Assembly: GCA_947169245.1 (NCBI GenBank)
Contig: CAMVPA010000004.1
Location: 47,478-111,477 of the forward strand
DNA length: 64,000 nt
From: an uncultured Prevotellaceae bacterium
Lineage (GTDB): Bacteria > Bacteroidota > Bacteroidia > Bacteroidales > Bacteroidaceae
Direction of reading: 5' to 3'
Part shown: piece after piece, positions 35,305-47,170 of the stretch
Layout: every line of letters starts with the position of its first letter
How positions within the stretch are numbered: position 1 is the stretch's first letter
Made by a program: the position numbers and the translations under genes
The notes under the pieces: model-generated
Database searches by the model: none
Told to the model about the DNA's origin: nothing
Seen by the model: only the letters and a program-made list of their open reading frames with translations

Positions 35305-36654
35305 TTATAGGCCTGTATAGTTGGCTGGGGTGATGACGCGGAGCTCATCCTTGACATCTTCGCTGACGTCCAGTGTCTCAATGAAACGAGCAATAGTCTC
35401 AGCCGTCATCCGCTCGTTAGTTCGTGTAAGAGCCTTGAGCGTCTCGTACGGATTAGGATAGGCCTCACGGCGGAGGATGGTCTGAATGGCCTCGGCCACA
35501 ACAGCCCATGTGTTATCCAGGTCTTCCTGCAGTTTCTGTTCGTTGAGAATAAGTTTGCGCAAGCCTTTGAGTGTTGACTGGAACGCGATGACAGCATGCC
35601 CCATAGGCACACCAACATTACGGAGAACAGTGGAGTCTGTGAGGTCACGCTGCAGACGGCTGACAGGAAGTTTGGCGGACAAGAATTGCAGGATGGCATT
35701 GGCAATACCAAGATTACCCTCCGAGTTTTCGTAGTCGATGGGATTGACCTTATGTGGCATAGCACTGGATCCCACCTCACCAGCCTTAATCTTCTGCTTG
35801 AAATAATCCATTGAGATGTACATCCAGAAGTCACGGTCAAGGTCGACGACAATCGTATTGATGCGCTTCATGGCATCAAAGATGGCAGCCAACCAGTCAT
35901 AATTAGATATCTGCGTCGTGTACTGCTCGCGTTCCAGCCCCAGTTTCTCGCTGACGAACTTATTACCAAACTCCTTCCAGTCGTACTGGGGATAGGCCAC
36001 ATGGTGGGCATTGTAGTTGCCCGTAGCGCCGCCAAACTTCGCGGTGATGGGAGTCTCTTTCAGCGAGCGGAGCTGCTCTTCGAGACGGTAGACGTAAACC
36101 ATAATCTCCTTTCCCAGACGGGTGGGAGATGCAGGCTGGCCATGGGTCTTGGCAAGCATGGGAACCGTCTTCCACTCCTCAGCGTAGTCGTTGAGCTGTT
36201 CTATCAGTTCTTCAACAAGGGGGTAATAGACATCTTCCAGTGCCTCCTTGATGCTCAAGGGAACGCTGGTATTGTTAATATCCTGAGAAGTGAGGCCGAA
36301 GTGGATAAACTCTTTTGCCTGAACGGGGAAACCGTTCAGCGCATCGATTTTCTCCTTGATAAAATACTCGACAGCCTTGACGTCATGGTTGGTGACGGCT
36401 TCGATGTCCTTGACGCGGGCGGCATCCTCAACGGTGAAATTTCGATAGATGTCGCGTAGTGGTTCAAACAGGCAATGGTCGAAATCCTGCAGCTGTGGCA
36501 GCGGCAGTTCACAGAGCGTGATAAAGTATTCGATTTCCACGCGGACGCGATAGCGTACGAGTGCATACTCTGAAAAATAGGCGGCAAGCGGTTCCGTCTT
36601 ACCGCGGTAGCGGCCATCAATAGGCGAAATGGCTGTTAGTTCTCTCAATTCCAT
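35305..36654 (-). CDS. purB: Adenylosuccinate lyase
   Basis: 449 residues. Cleaves adenylosuccinate to AMP and SAICAR to AICAR in purine synthesis, releasing fumarate. The superfamily signature is present as GSSAMPHKVNPIDYENSEGN, along with TSQDINNT and KTHGQPASPTRLGKE, which carries a catalytic His. Length and motifs match the E. coli-like PurB form. First gene of the purB-rluB-asnS operon, downstream of tRNA-Val. Confidence 0.96.
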   Translation of the reverse strand: MELRELTAISPIDGRYRGKTEPLAAYFSEYALVRYRVRVEIEYFITLCELPLPQLQDFDHCLFEPLRDIYRNFTVEDAARVKDIEAVTNHDVKAVEYFIKEKIDALNGFPVQAKEFIHFGLTSQDINNTSVPLSIKEALEDVYYPLVEELIEQLNDYAEEWKTVPMLAKTHGQPASPTRLGKEIMVYVYRLEEQLRSLKETPITAKFGGATGNYNAHHVAYPQYDWKEFGNKFVSEKLGLEREQYTTQISNYDWLAAIFDAMKRINTIVVDLDRDFWMYISMDYFKQKIKAGEVGSSAMPHKVNPIDYENSEGNLGIANAILQFLSAKLPVSRLQRDLTDSTVLRNVGVPMGHAVIAFQSTLKGLRKLILNEQKLQEDLDNTWAVVAEAIQTILRREAYPNPYETLKALTRTNERMTAETIARFIETLDVSEDVKDELRVITPANYTGL

Positions 36655-36726
36655 TTTAGATAATTATCTCTTCTTGCGCATACTTAAATCCGCAACCTCC
36701 CCGGCTGCGGAATACCAATCTTTTTG

Positions 36727-36801
36727 TGGGCGTTGACGGATTCGAACCGCCGACCCTCTGCTTGTAAGGCAGATGCTCTAAACCAGCTGAGCTAAACGCC
36801 C
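36727..36801 (-). tRNA. tRNA-Val (anticodon TAC)
   Basis: On the minus strand acceptor GGGCGTT pairs with AACGCCC, discriminator A. The anticodon stem TCTGC/GCAGA carries loop CTTACAA, giving TAC for valine. The T-arm has GTTCGAATC; CCA is not encoded. A GC-rich inverted repeat downstream (about 36692-36713) may form its terminator. Confidence 0.95.
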
Positions 36802-36820
36802 TTGTCTTCGTTAGCGGGTG

Positions 36821-36852
36821 CAAAGGTACGAAGTTTTTCTTTAACTGCCAAA
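36821..36852 (-). promoter_or_regulatory. Canonical promoter for tRNA-Val
   Basis: Minus-strand TTTG (36849-36852), 20-bp spacer, TACCTTTG (36821-36828), 20 bases upstream of the mature tRNA 5' end. It may also serve purB by read-through. Confidence 0.85.
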
Positions 36853-36870
36853 TTTTTAGGGAGTTTTTTG

Positions 36871-36892
36871 CTGCGGCAGCGCCGCAGCACAG
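36871..36892. repeat. Intergenic copy of the palindromic element next to a purine tract
   Basis: CTGCGGC, AGC, GCCGCAG, CACAG, followed by ACGAC. Bases 36899-36961 beyond it are almost pure purine on the plus strand (GGCGGGGGAAGAAGG and similar). No gene was seen between the tRNA promoter and the mutL stop. Confidence 0.85.
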
Positions 36893-36963
36893 ACGACAAC
36901 GGCGGGGGAAGAAGGAGCGGCGGAGGAAGAGGGAACGGCGGGGAGAGAGAGGGAGCAGAGGTA

Positions 36964-38808
36964 TTACCCGAGCAACTGTTCGATATCGTGCTGGGGGAGA
37001 ATACAGAGGATGGCTCGACCATCGGGCGTATAGTTGACGTTTGAACAGGAGAACAACTGATTGACGATTGTCTCCATCTCCTCATTGGAAAGCACCTGCC
37101 CATGAGGCACCGCGGTATTACGGGCAAGAGTCAGCGAAAGTGTTGTATGCACCCCGTCAAGGGAACTGCCTTGTGCAGAGGTGGTCGTTTCATGTTCCGC
37201 AGCATCGGCAATAATATTACGGACGAGGGCTATCGGGTCGCCGTCAACGCCAGCAGGCATCGCATTCACGGCAAAACTTCCACCACCAAGGTCTGAGAGT
37301 TCAAAGCCCATGTTTGTCAGGTCGGGAAGCATCTGCCGGAGCAGTGCTGCTTCCGCCGGTGAGAACTGTACCGCCTCTGGAAACAATACTCGCTGGGGCA
37401 CCGCCGTATGGTCAGTCACCTGAGCCATGTATCGCTCGAACATGATACGGACCGATGCACGATACTGGTCAATAATCATCAAGCCCGACTTAACAGCAGT
37501 CATGATATAGCGGCCTTTATACTGATAATGAGCCGGCGACTTTTCCTGCAGGAGAGCATTGGCAGAGACGGGCTCATCGAAGAACTGCACCTCTTCCGGG
37601 GCTTTCTTCTCGGCAAAAGCCGCCTCATAAAGGGCCGTCCAGTCCTGCTGGGGACGGCTACCTGATGCCGACGACGTGTGACGTGGGCTTGAGCCGGAGG
37701 TGAAAGGATTGTAGCTGGGATTGAAAGAAACCTTCGGTACATGAGGGCTATCCTGTGTTGGATTGAACACAGGAATATCCGGACGCCCTTCCGTATCGAA
37801 ATCGATGGTCGGCACATCACAGAACTTACCGATGGCCTCCTTGACAGCAGCAGAAAGAATCTGCCAAATGGCCTGCTCATTCTCGAACTTGATTTCGGTC
37901 TTCGTCGGATGGATGTTGACATCAATATCTGCCGGTGCAACCTCGAAATAGAGGAAATATGGAACCTGAGTTCCTTCAGGTATCAACCGTTCATAAGCAT
38001 TGAGTACAGCCTTATGGAAATAAGCATGCTTCATAAAGCGGCCATTGACAAAGAAAAACTGATGGGCTCCACGCCGACGTGCCGCCTCCGGCTTTCCAAC
38101 GAAGCCTGTCAGTCGGCACAAGGCTGTCTCCACCTCAACAGGCAGGATATCCTGATTGAAGCGATGGCCATAGACGTCACAAATACGCTGGCGCAACGAG
38201 CCCTGTTTCACATTCATCAACTCCGATCCATTGCTATGCAGCGTGAAGCTAATGTCAGGGTAAACCAAGACAATACGCTCAAAAGCTGTCAAGATATTGT
38301 TCAGCTCCGTAGCATTCGACTTCAGGAACTTCCTGCGCGCGGGTACATTATAAAATATATTCTCTACCTTGAAGTTTGAGCCGACAGGACATGAGGCCGG
38401 TTCGTGACTCATCACCTTCGAAGCAGCTATGGTCAGGCGAGTTCCTATCTCGTCATCAGCCGAGCGCGTCGTCAGTTCGACCTGAGCGACGGCAGCAATC
38501 GACGGCAACGCCTCACCGCGGAACCCCATCGTGTGTAGGTCAAAGAGATCGTCGGCCTTACGGATCTTCGATGTGGCATGTCTTTCGAAAGCCAGTCGAG
38601 CATCGGTCTCAGACATGCCACTACCGTTGTCGATGACCTGAATGGAAGTGCGTCCCGCATCGACTACCAACACATTGATGGTGGTAGCACCGGCATCTAC
38701 TGCATTCTCTACCAGCTCCTTAATGACGGAAGCCGGCCGCTGGATAACCTCGCCTGCCGCAATCTGGTTGGCGACAGTATCAGGTAGTAGGTGGATCAGG
38801 TCACTCAT
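36964..38808 (-). CDS. mutL: DNA mismatch repair protein MutL
   Basis: 614 residues from the ATG at 38808; the longer frame to 38874 lies inside the upstream gene. The GHKL ATPase domain shows [39 protein letters not shown] and [11 protein letters not shown]. The C-terminal dimerisation domain follows a Ser/Pro linker (about 370-410). At the place of the endonuclease motif DQHA(x)2E it reads DQYRAS, so the metal site looks altered or absent. MutL couples MutS mismatch recognition to strand removal. It overlaps the ostA-like stop by 8 bases. Confidence 0.95.
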   Translation of the reverse strand: MSDLIHLLPDTVANQIAAGEVIQRPASVIKELVENAVDAGATTINVLVVDAGRTSIQVIDNGSGMSETDARLAFERHATSKIRKADDLFDLHTMGFRGEALPSIAAVAQVELTTRSADDEIGTRLTIAASKVMSHEPASCPVGSNFKVENIFYNVPARRKFLKSNATELNNILTAFERIVLVYPDISFTLHSNGSELMNVKQGSLRQRICDVYGHRFNQDILPVEVETALCRLTGFVGKPEAARRRGAHQFFFVNGRFMKHAYFHKAVLNAYERLIPEGTQVPYFLYFEVAPADIDVNIHPTKTEIKFENEQAIWQILSAAVKEAIGKFCDVPTIDFDTEGRPDIPVFNPTQDSPHVPKVSFNPSYNPFTSGSSPRHTSSASGSRPQQDWTALYEAAFAEKKAPEEVQFFDEPVSANALLQEKSPAHYQYKGRYIMTAVKSGLMIIDQYRASVRIMFERYMAQVTDHTAVPQRVLFPEAVQFSPAEAALLRQMLPDLTNMGFELSDLGGGSFAVNAMPAGVDGDPIALVRNIIADAAEHETTTSAQGSSLDGVHTTLSLTLARNTAVPHGQVLSNEEMETIVNQLFSCSNVNYTPDGRAILCILPQHDIEQLLG

Positions 38809-40384
38809 TCTTCTTCGGGCGCCATATAAAGATATCGCTCTTGGATATCGGACGGATATAGTCATACCATGCAAAGCCGGGGAGCTTCTTCTTGTCAGGC
38901 GGTATCTGACTCATCGGGTATAGCGTTCCCTCGGCTTTGGGCATCCAGATTTTCTGCATCTTACCATTCTCCATGAAGATGTGTAACTCCGACGTCTCAG
39001 TGTAGTTAAGTCCAATAAGAGTACTGTCGGCCTCGTCTTCCGGGAAATATATGACCAGCACATTGTCCTTAGCCTGTGCCTGCTTCATCTTTCCATTCTC
39101 AAAAAAGGCAAACATCTCCTTCGAGGATATCTGGTTGTAGTTCACGCTGTCAGGCAGTTGCTCGATGGAGAATGCATCCCCCGTGACATGGGCATGGTCG
39201 ATGACGGAGTCTTTCATAAACACCAGGATTTTGTCACCGATCAGTTGCTGTCTCATGTTCCAGACCATAGGATCGCGGTACATTGTCATACACGAATCCT
39301 GCGAATTGTATACCAGTGAGTCGCATACAGCCTGCACGTCAATGCGGTAAGCACGCACATGGTTATAGGCATGTATCATACGATAGACCGAATCCGTATT
39401 GATATTATACGTAAAGACCTTAAACGTATCGGCATGCATGAAGAGCGAGTCTTTCTGCGAGTAGTCAATAGCCACTGCACTATCGGTAAAGAGCGCATAG
39501 CCTGTTTCCTCATGATACTCCCCATATTCACCCGTGAGCTGGTTCTTGTTCACAGAATCAGTATAGATGACATTTCGGAACGCCTTGCTCAGACCCGACT
39601 TGCTGTCATAATAGACACTGTCACCTATCAGTTGCTTCCCCTTGTTGTTCAGCACCGACCGATTCATCAGTCTGGCACGTTCGAGCTTCGTGTCATAATA
39701 ACCTTGTTCAGAATAGATGTGGGAACTACCTGAGGTGATGTCCGACGGTCCCACGATATGGGCCATCGAGAGATTCGTGTCATAGTAGAGCGTGTCTGTC
39801 GTCAGATAGAACTTCTTGTTGCGCATCTTCACGTCGTAGTTGAAGACGGCCATCTTCGTTTTGGTGTTATACTCACCCCAGTCTGACGTCAGCGTCGTCC
39901 CCTGGTCAACCATCTTTCCGCCCTCAAAGAAGTAAGCATTGTCATACAAACGGTCAAAATTGAGGGAGTCCGTATAAAGGGTCATCTTGCGATTCTTCAG
40001 CACCACATTATTACGTGCCTCAGCCATCTGGTCGTTGCCGTCGTAGAACGCATAGTCCGAAAACAGCGACAGCGTATCACCCTGATACATCTTTACATGT
40101 CCAAAAGCCTCAAAAGAGTTGGTCTGCTCATAGAAATAGGCACTGTCGCAATACAGCCGGGCACCGGCATGGGTAAAATGCACATGGCCGTTCAGTATCT
40201 GGGCATCACGGTTCTTGTACTCATCGTAATGCAACACATCGGCATGGACAAGGTACACACGCTTGTCCTCCACCTTGGTACGGCGCGGCTGACGCTTCCT
40301 ACCCTTACGCTGCTGTGGAGCCGTCGCGGCACAAACCACGGCGACAGCAAGGGCAACAAGAATCAAAGGGAGCAGGCGTCTCAT
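38801..40384 (-). CDS. OstA/LptA-like periplasmic protein
   Basis: 527 residues. A signal peptide ending in [10 protein letters not shown], which overlaps a degenerate palindromic element, precedes a basic stretch ([12 protein letters not shown]). It is followed by OstA/LptA-type repeats of short beta strands ([58 protein letters not shown] and so on). The family forms the beta-jellyroll bridge that carries lipopolysaccharide from inner to outer membrane; this long Bacteroidetes form may be the LptA counterpart. Located between SurA-like isomerases and mutL. Confidence 0.88.
   Translation of the reverse strand: MRRLLPLILVALAVAVVCAATAPQQRKGRKRQPRRTKVEDKRVYLVHADVLHYDEYKNRDAQILNGHVHFTHAGARLYCDSAYFYEQTNSFEAFGHVKMYQGDTLSLFSDYAFYDGNDQMAEARNNVVLKNRKMTLYTDSLNFDRLYDNAYFFEGGKMVDQGTTLTSDWGEYNTKTKMAVFNYDVKMRNKKFYLTTDTLYYDTNLSMAHIVGPSDITSGSSHIYSEQGYYDTKLERARLMNRSVLNNKGKQLIGDSVYYDSKSGLSKAFRNVIYTDSVNKNQLTGEYGEYHEETGYALFTDSAVAIDYSQKDSLFMHADTFKVFTYNINTDSVYRMIHAYNHVRAYRIDVQAVCDSLVYNSQDSCMTMYRDPMVWNMRQQLIGDKILVFMKDSVIDHAHVTGDAFSIEQLPDSVNYNQISSKEMFAFFENGKMKQAQAKDNVLVIYFPEDEADSTLIGLNYTETSELHIFMENGKMQKIWMPKAEGTLYPMSQIPPDKKKLPGFAWYDYIRPISKSDIFIWRPKKNE
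40313..40334. repeat. Degenerate palindromic element in the ostA-like signal peptide
   Basis: CTGTGGA, GCC, GTCGCGG, CACAA, followed by ACCACGGCGAC: recognisable against the consensus but with several changes. It encodes VVCAATAPQ on the minus strand. Confidence 0.5.
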
Positions 40385-40396
40385 TAGCAGAAATTA

Positions 40397-41824
40397 TTAT
40401 CTGATCCAACCCTCGTACTCAAACTCACAGTCACGGTACTGAGGATTAACGCGCACGTAAGTCGACTTTATTTTGCTAACCACCCAATTGTGGAGTATCT
40501 CCTCACGACGCTTTGCCATGACGACATCCTTCATCACCTGGAAGTCCTCGGTAATGGTAGCTTTATGTCCCTCCGTGCGGTTCTTCAGCTTGGCAATGGC
40601 ACAGACCGTCTTTCCTTTCTCGTTGATCATCTGGAATGGACGGGAAACCTGTCCAACCTGCATGGTGTCAACGACACGTGCAACCTCCTGAGGCAAGTCC
40701 TGCATGCGGAAGCGCGACGTACGTCCGTCCTCTGTAAGCAACGACATCAGACCATGATTATTACGTGTATCTTTATCATCAGAAGCCAGTGCCACACCGT
40801 CCTCAAAGGTAAAATGATCTGCTACGACACGCCCCTGCAGTGCGATAGGCAGCCGGTCGGCAACAATATCGGCAGCAAGTGTATCGAGACGCGCAAGCGA
40901 CTGCTCTATAGCCTCATCCGAGACGTGCGGTTTACGGAGGATATGACGCACCTTTATCTTATCGCCTCGTTTGTCAATAAGCTGGATGATATGGAAGCCG
41001 AACTCCGACTCGACGACCTTCGAAATTTTAGTGGGGTCAGTCAGGTTGAAAGCCACAGCAGCGAAGGCAGGGTCAAGGACACCTCTGCCAGTGTAGTCGA
41101 GTTCACCGCCCTGACGAGCTGAAACCGGGTCTTCCGAGTATAGGCGTGCCAGCGTCTGGAACGATGTCTCGCCCTTAGTGACACGATCGGTATAACCACG
41201 CAACTCCTCTTTCACGCGATTGATTTCTTCCTCTGCTATACGAGGTGTCTGGGTAATAATCTGTACCTCCACCTCTGTTGGCACGTAAGGAATGCTGTCT
41301 GGAGACAGGTCTTTGAAGAAGCGGCGCACCTCGGCAGGCGTCACCTTGATGTCCTCAACCAGCTTCTCCTGCATTTTCTGAACCATCAGGCGGTCACGAT
41401 AGTCGTCATGCAGGCTGCTACGTATCTGACTGATAGTCTGCTTCTTGTACTCTTCCAGCTTCTCACGCGAGCCGATCATCTGTGTCCAGTTCTCTATCTG
41501 GCGGTCAATGCCGGCAGAAATCTCTGCCTCGGTGACCTCTATACTGTCAATGGCAGCCTGATGAAGGAACAGCTTCTGGACGGCTATCTGCTCGGGAATA
41601 GCACAGTCAGGGTTTCCCTTGAAACGAATACCATCCTGAGCCGCCTGAAGACGCAGCTGCTCAACGTCACTTTTGAGGATTGCCTCATCGCCGACAACCC
41701 AGATGACCTCATCGACAATGGAGGCAAGTGAGTCTTTGGCAGAAGCAGTGGCGGCAGAAGACTGCGGCACCGACGCAACACAGGCGACGGCGGCAAACAC
41801 TGATATCACAGCAATTCTTTTCAT
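40397..41824 (-). CDS. SurA-like periplasmic peptidylprolyl isomerase
   Basis: 475 residues. A signal peptide (ending VASVPQSSAATA) precedes a SurA-type N-terminal chaperone region (about 30-180). A parvulin domain follows with FQTLARLYSEDPVSARQGGELDYTGRG and ESEFGFHIIQLIDKRG, then a second, partial parvulin-like segment starting VRHIL. Assists folding of outer-membrane barrels. Directly after a second PPIase gene (3-base gap) in the guaB operon. Confidence 0.92.
   Translation of the reverse strand: MKRIAVISVFAAVACVASVPQSSAATASAKDSLASIVDEVIWVVGDEAILKSDVEQLRLQAAQDGIRFKGNPDCAIPEQIAVQKLFLHQAAIDSIEVTEAEISAGIDRQIENWTQMIGSREKLEEYKKQTISQIRSSLHDDYRDRLMVQKMQEKLVEDIKVTPAEVRRFFKDLSPDSIPYVPTEVEVQIITQTPRIAEEEINRVKEELRGYTDRVTKGETSFQTLARLYSEDPVSARQGGELDYTGRGVLDPAFAAVAFNLTDPTKISKVVESEFGFHIIQLIDKRGDKIKVRHILRKPHVSDEAIEQSLARLDTLAADIVADRLPIALQGRVVADHFTFEDGVALASDDKDTRNNHGLMSLLTEDGRTSRFRMQDLPQEVARVVDTMQVGQVSRPFQMINEKGKTVCAIAKLKNRTEGHKATITEDFQVMKDVVMAKRREEILHNWVVSKIKSTYVRVNPQYRDCEFEYEGWIR
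41762..41783. repeat. Palindromic element in the SurA-like signal peptide
   Basis: CTGCGGC, ACC, GACGCAA, CACAG, followed by GCGACGGCGG. It encodes ACVASVPQSSA on the minus strand, at the signal-peptide cleavage region. Confidence 0.7.
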
Positions 41825-41827
41825 CGT

Positions 41828-43273
41828 TTAGTGGTTATTGACGGTATTAAGAACCTCCGTATTCACAGAATATGTGTACTTACGACGCAGGTTGGCCACC
41901 CACTCGCGTTCCAGCATGTCCTGATAATCCGTGACGACGAGGCCGCGCACGTCGGTATAGTCCTCAGGTCCGTTCTTCAGTATCTTTCCATACACGGCAT
42001 CGATAGGATAGTCCTTCAATTTAGTGACAGTGGTATCCTTCTTGAACACCGCACTGTCGACGAGGGCGTTGTCGCCCTGACGGAAGATGCCCTTCTCCAC
42101 GCGGATACGGATGATGGAGTCACCATTGAACGTCTGGCGCAGCGCCTCTGCCCACTGGCCGAACTTCAGTTTCTTGACACAGTTCTTCACACCCTCGACG
42201 TCAGCCTGCTCCTTCACGTGGTAGGCAATTCCCTTGAAATGGGGCTTATCCCAGCGGTATTTCTTCTTGTTCTTCTTGAAATACTGAGCCAGACCAGCCT
42301 CGTCCTTGGCGGCCTTGTCCCACACCAGCTGGTTGCTGATTTCGTAGAGCAGCAGACCGTCGTGATACTCCTGGATAAGGTATTTCATCTCATTGTCGTT
42401 GGCCGAGAGTTTCCTTGCCTCCTGCTGCATCAGCGTCTCCTTTGTCAGCTTACCCTCCGACTGCTTCACCAGTGAGTCCACCTTACGGTCGGCCAGCTGT
42501 TCGCGGATGCCACGCTGTTCCATATATTTCAGGATACTCTCTTTGTGGTAATCGAACGGTTCAAAGTCCTTATGCTCCTTCATCAGGATGATGTGATAGC
42601 CGTATGGTGACTCCACGACGCCCGACATCTCGCCGTCCTTCAGGGCGAAAGCAGCATCCTCGAATTCCTTGATCAGCTGTCCGCGCGACACAAAGGGCAG
42701 TTCCCCACCCTGCTGGGCCGAACCGGGATCCTCGCTGACCTTCTGTGCCAGTTCAGCAAAGTCGGCACCTTTCTTCAAAGCGTTGTAGACAGAGTCTATG
42801 CGCTGACGTGCAGCCTGTCGCTCAGCGTCAGATGCCTGCTGATTCAGCCTCAACAGGATATGTGCCGTCTTGATCAGTCCCTCAGGACCAATGCTCTCCA
42901 CCGTACGGTCGTAGATACGATGCGCCTCTGCCAGCATGTCGGCGTCGGTGACAAGCGATGGTTTCACCTGCTGGTCACGATACTGCGCGAACTCCTGCTT
43001 GAAAGAGGTGAGCGTGTCGTACTTGGCATCCAAGGCAGCGCAGACCTTGAGCTTGTAGTTGACGAAGAGATCCACATACTCCAGAACGGTCTTCTTGTCG
43101 ATGACGCCTTCGGAGTTGTTCTTGTTATAGCTGTACTCGAACTCAGAGCGCAGCACAGGCTGTCCGTTAACCGTCATAATCACGGGATCATCGCTCTGGG
43201 ACTGCGGCAGCGCCGCAGCACAGACGACAGGAGCGGCGATAGCGAGTGCCGCTATAATGATATTCTTTTTCAT
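41828..43273 (-). CDS. Parvulin-type periplasmic peptidylprolyl isomerase
   Basis: 481 residues. A signal peptide ends VVCAAALPQSQS, encoded by a perfect palindromic element. One clear parvulin domain runs from AHILLRLNQQA through FAELAQKVSEDPGSAQQGGELPFVSRGQLI to ESPYGYHIILMKEHK (about residues 120-230). Long helical N- and C-terminal segments of the PpiD/SurA type surround it. Probably a chaperone for exported proteins. It starts 3 bases after the guaB stop. Confidence 0.92.
   Translation of the reverse strand: MKKNIIIAALAIAAPVVCAAALPQSQSDDPVIMTVNGQPVLRSEFEYSYNKNNSEGVIDKKTVLEYVDLFVNYKLKVCAALDAKYDTLTSFKQEFAQYRDQQVKPSLVTDADMLAEAHRIYDRTVESIGPEGLIKTAHILLRLNQQASDAERQAARQRIDSVYNALKKGADFAELAQKVSEDPGSAQQGGELPFVSRGQLIKEFEDAAFALKDGEMSGVVESPYGYHIILMKEHKDFEPFDYHKESILKYMEQRGIREQLADRKVDSLVKQSEGKLTKETLMQQEARKLSANDNEMKYLIQEYHDGLLLYEISNQLVWDKAAKDEAGLAQYFKKNKKKYRWDKPHFKGIAYHVKEQADVEGVKNCVKKLKFGQWAEALRQTFNGDSIIRIRVEKGIFRQGDNALVDSAVFKKDTTVTKLKDYPIDAVYGKILKNGPEDYTDVRGLVVTDYQDMLEREWVANLRRKYTYSVNTEVLNTVNNH
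43202..43223. repeat. Palindromic element in the PPIase signal peptide
   Basis: CTGCGGC, AGC, GCCGCAG, CACAG, followed by ACGAC: identical over 27 bases to the intergenic copy at 36871. Confidence 0.88.
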
Positions 43274-43276
43274 TGC

Positions 43277-44863
<1,587 letters not shown>

Positions 44864-44940
44864 TTAACGCTTCGCCGCGCATTTCTCATTCCTCACCCTT
44901 CACCTTTCACCACTCACTACTCACCCTTTACCACTCACCA

Positions 44941-44963
44941 GCGAAGCGCCAAAAGCGCTTCGC
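44941..44963 (-). terminator. Hairpin directly after recQ
   Basis: GCGAAGCGC pairs with GCGCTTCGC (9-bp perfect stem, CAAAA loop), starting 1 base after the recQ stop. It has no U-tract on the minus strand, so it may be a 3' stabiliser rather than a classical terminator. Confidence 0.55.
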
Positions 44964-44964
44964 G

Positions 44965-47151
44965 TCAGTTCGCCATCTCCGAGATGAACTTGATGCGAAC
45001 CAGCCTTATCTCGTCCTCGGAGTAGTCCTCGCCCAGTTCCTTGAGGGCTGCCTCAAGGTCGTCGGTCTCCGACTCGGCAAAATAGTCGTAAATGTCATCG
45101 ACATGGTCTTCGTCCATCACCTCCTCTAAGAAGTAGTCGATATTCAGTTTCGTACCACTATAGACGATGGCTTCCACCTCGTCCAATAACTCTTCGAAGT
45201 CAATGCCCTGAGCGTTGGCAATATCGTCGAGTGCCACCTGACGGTCGATACTTTGAATTATCTTTACTTTTAGCATCGATTTCTTGGCTACGGTACGCAC
45301 ACGCAGGTCGGCCTGACGGACAATATCGTTTTCCTCGCAATAGCGCTTGATCAGATTCACAAACTCCTTGGAATAGGGTTGCTTCACCTTGCCTTCACCC
45401 ACGCCTTGGATATTCTTCAGTTCCTCCAGCGTGACAGGATAGTCAGTAGCCATCTGTTCGATGCTGACATCCTGGAAAATGACGTATGGCGGACGCTCCA
45501 TCCGCTTCGACACCTTCTTGCGCAGGTCGCGCAGCATGGCCGACAGCACCGGATCAAGGGCGCTGGTACCACCTTCATGCTCGGGCACGCTGTCGTCGTC
45601 AGCCGTAAACTCATTGTCCTTGACTATCATAAACGATGTCGGATGTTTCAGGAACTTCTTGCCCGCCGATGTCAGTTTCAGCAGGCCGTAGTTCTCAACC
45701 TCTTTCTTCAGGAACCCGGCAATCAGGGCCTGACGTATCACGGGATTCCACAGCTTGTCGTCATCGTCCTCGCCAGCCCCGAAGAGGTCGTGGTCCTGAT
45801 GCTTATGGGCAATGATCTCCTCGGTCTCCTTGCCGACGATAAAGTCGATGATATAGTCGCTGCGGAAGTTTTCCTTCAATGCCTGTATGACCTGTAACGT
45901 GAGCACCAGTTCCTTCTCGGCCTCAATCTTCGTCTTCGGATGCAGACAGTTATCGCAGTTGTGGCAGTTCTCTTGCGTATACTCCTCACCAAAGTAGTGG
46001 AGAAGCATCTTTCGGCGACAGACGCTCGTCTCGGCATAGGCTGCCGTCTCCTGCAGCAACTGGCGGCCGATGTCCTGCTCTGCCACAGGCTTGCCTTCCA
46101 TGAACTTATCCAGCTTCTGCAGATCCTTGTAGCTGTAGAAAGCCAGACAGATGCCCTCGCCGCCGTCGCGGCCGGCACGACCGGTCTCCTGATAGTAGCC
46201 CTCCAGCGACTTCGGTATGTCGTAGTGGATGACAAAGCGCACATCGGGCTTATCAATGCCCATGCCGAAGGCGATGGTCGCCACGATGACGTCGATCTTC
46301 TCCATCAGGAAGTCGTCCTGAGTCTGCGAACGTGTGCCCGAGTCGAGGCCGGCATGATAGGCGGCCGCCTTGATCTCGTTGGCTTTCAGTATCTCGGCCA
46401 GCTCCTCCACTTTCTTACGCGAGAGGCAATAGATGATGCCGCTCTTCGACGAGTGCTGCTTGATGAAACGGATGATGTCCTTGTCGACGTCCTTGGTCTT
46501 GGGGCGCACCTCGTAGTAGAGGTTCGGGCGGTTAAAGGAGCTCTTGAACTCCACCGCATCCAGGATGCCCAGGTTCTTCTTGATGTCCGTACGCACCTTG
46601 TCAGTGGCAGTAGCCGTTAGGGCTATCACCGGCGCACGACCTATCTCGTTGATAATCGGACGGATACGCCGGTACTCTGGCCGGAAGTCATGTCCCCACT
46701 CCGAGATACAGTGAGCCTCGTCGATGGCATAGAACGAAATCTTTACCGCCTTGAGGAACTCCACATTGTCCTCTTTCGTCAACGACTCGGGAGCCACATA
46801 GAGTAGCTTGGTGGTGCCCGCCTTGATGTCGGCTTTCACCTGGTCAATAGCGGCTTTGTTGAGCGACGAGTTCAGGTAGTGGGCTGTCCCTTCATGTTCA
46901 CTGAGATTTGTGATGACGTCCACCTGGTTTTTCATCAGTGCTATCAAGGGCGAAATGACGATGGCTACCCCATCCATGAGCAGCGACGGCAGCTGGTAGC
47001 ACAGCGACTTGCCACCACCCGTCGGCATCAGCACGAAGCTGTCCTTACCATCCAGCACGCTGCGGATGATGGCCTCTTGGTCTCCCTTGAATTTGTCGAA
47101 GCCGAAGAATCTCTTCAGGGCATCGTTAAGATTAACTTTTCCTTCTTTCAT
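44965..47151 (-). CDS. recQ: ATP-dependent DNA helicase RecQ
   Basis: 728 residues. Superfamily 2 helicase for recombination and repair. Walker A PTGGGKSLCYQLP, DEAH box in FYAIDEAHCISEWGHDFRPEY, motif VI in QETGRAGRDG, a zinc-binding cysteine cluster (CRRKMLLHYFGEEYTQENCHNCDNC, about residues 375-400), RQC winged helix, HRDC domain (about 530-600) and a C-terminal acidic extension. Follows clpX by 19 bases in the tig-clpP-clpX-recQ group. Confidence 0.96.
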   Translation of the reverse strand: MKEGKVNLNDALKRFFGFDKFKGDQEAIIRSVLDGKDSFVLMPTGGGKSLCYQLPSLLMDGVAIVISPLIALMKNQVDVITNLSEHEGTAHYLNSSLNKAAIDQVKADIKAGTTKLLYVAPESLTKEDNVEFLKAVKISFYAIDEAHCISEWGHDFRPEYRRIRPIINEIGRAPVIALTATATDKVRTDIKKNLGILDAVEFKSSFNRPNLYYEVRPKTKDVDKDIIRFIKQHSSKSGIIYCLSRKKVEELAEILKANEIKAAAYHAGLDSGTRSQTQDDFLMEKIDVIVATIAFGMGIDKPDVRFVIHYDIPKSLEGYYQETGRAGRDGGEGICLAFYSYKDLQKLDKFMEGKPVAEQDIGRQLLQETAAYAETSVCRRKMLLHYFGEEYTQENCHNCDNCLHPKTKIEAEKELVLTLQVIQALKENFRSDYIIDFIVGKETEEIIAHKHQDHDLFGAGEDDDDKLWNPVIRQALIAGFLKKEVENYGLLKLTSAGKKFLKHPTSFMIVKDNEFTADDDSVPEHEGGTSALDPVLSAMLRDLRKKVSKRMERPPYVIFQDVSIEQMATDYPVTLEELKNIQGVGEGKVKQPYSKEFVNLIKRYCEENDIVRQADLRVRTVAKKSMLKVKIIQSIDRQVALDDIANAQGIDFEELLDEVEAIVYSGTKLNIDYFLEEVMDEDHVDDIYDYFAESETDDLEAALKELGEDYSEDEIRLVRIKFISEMAN

Positions 47152-47170
47152 AGGCTTTTCACCGCCATGT

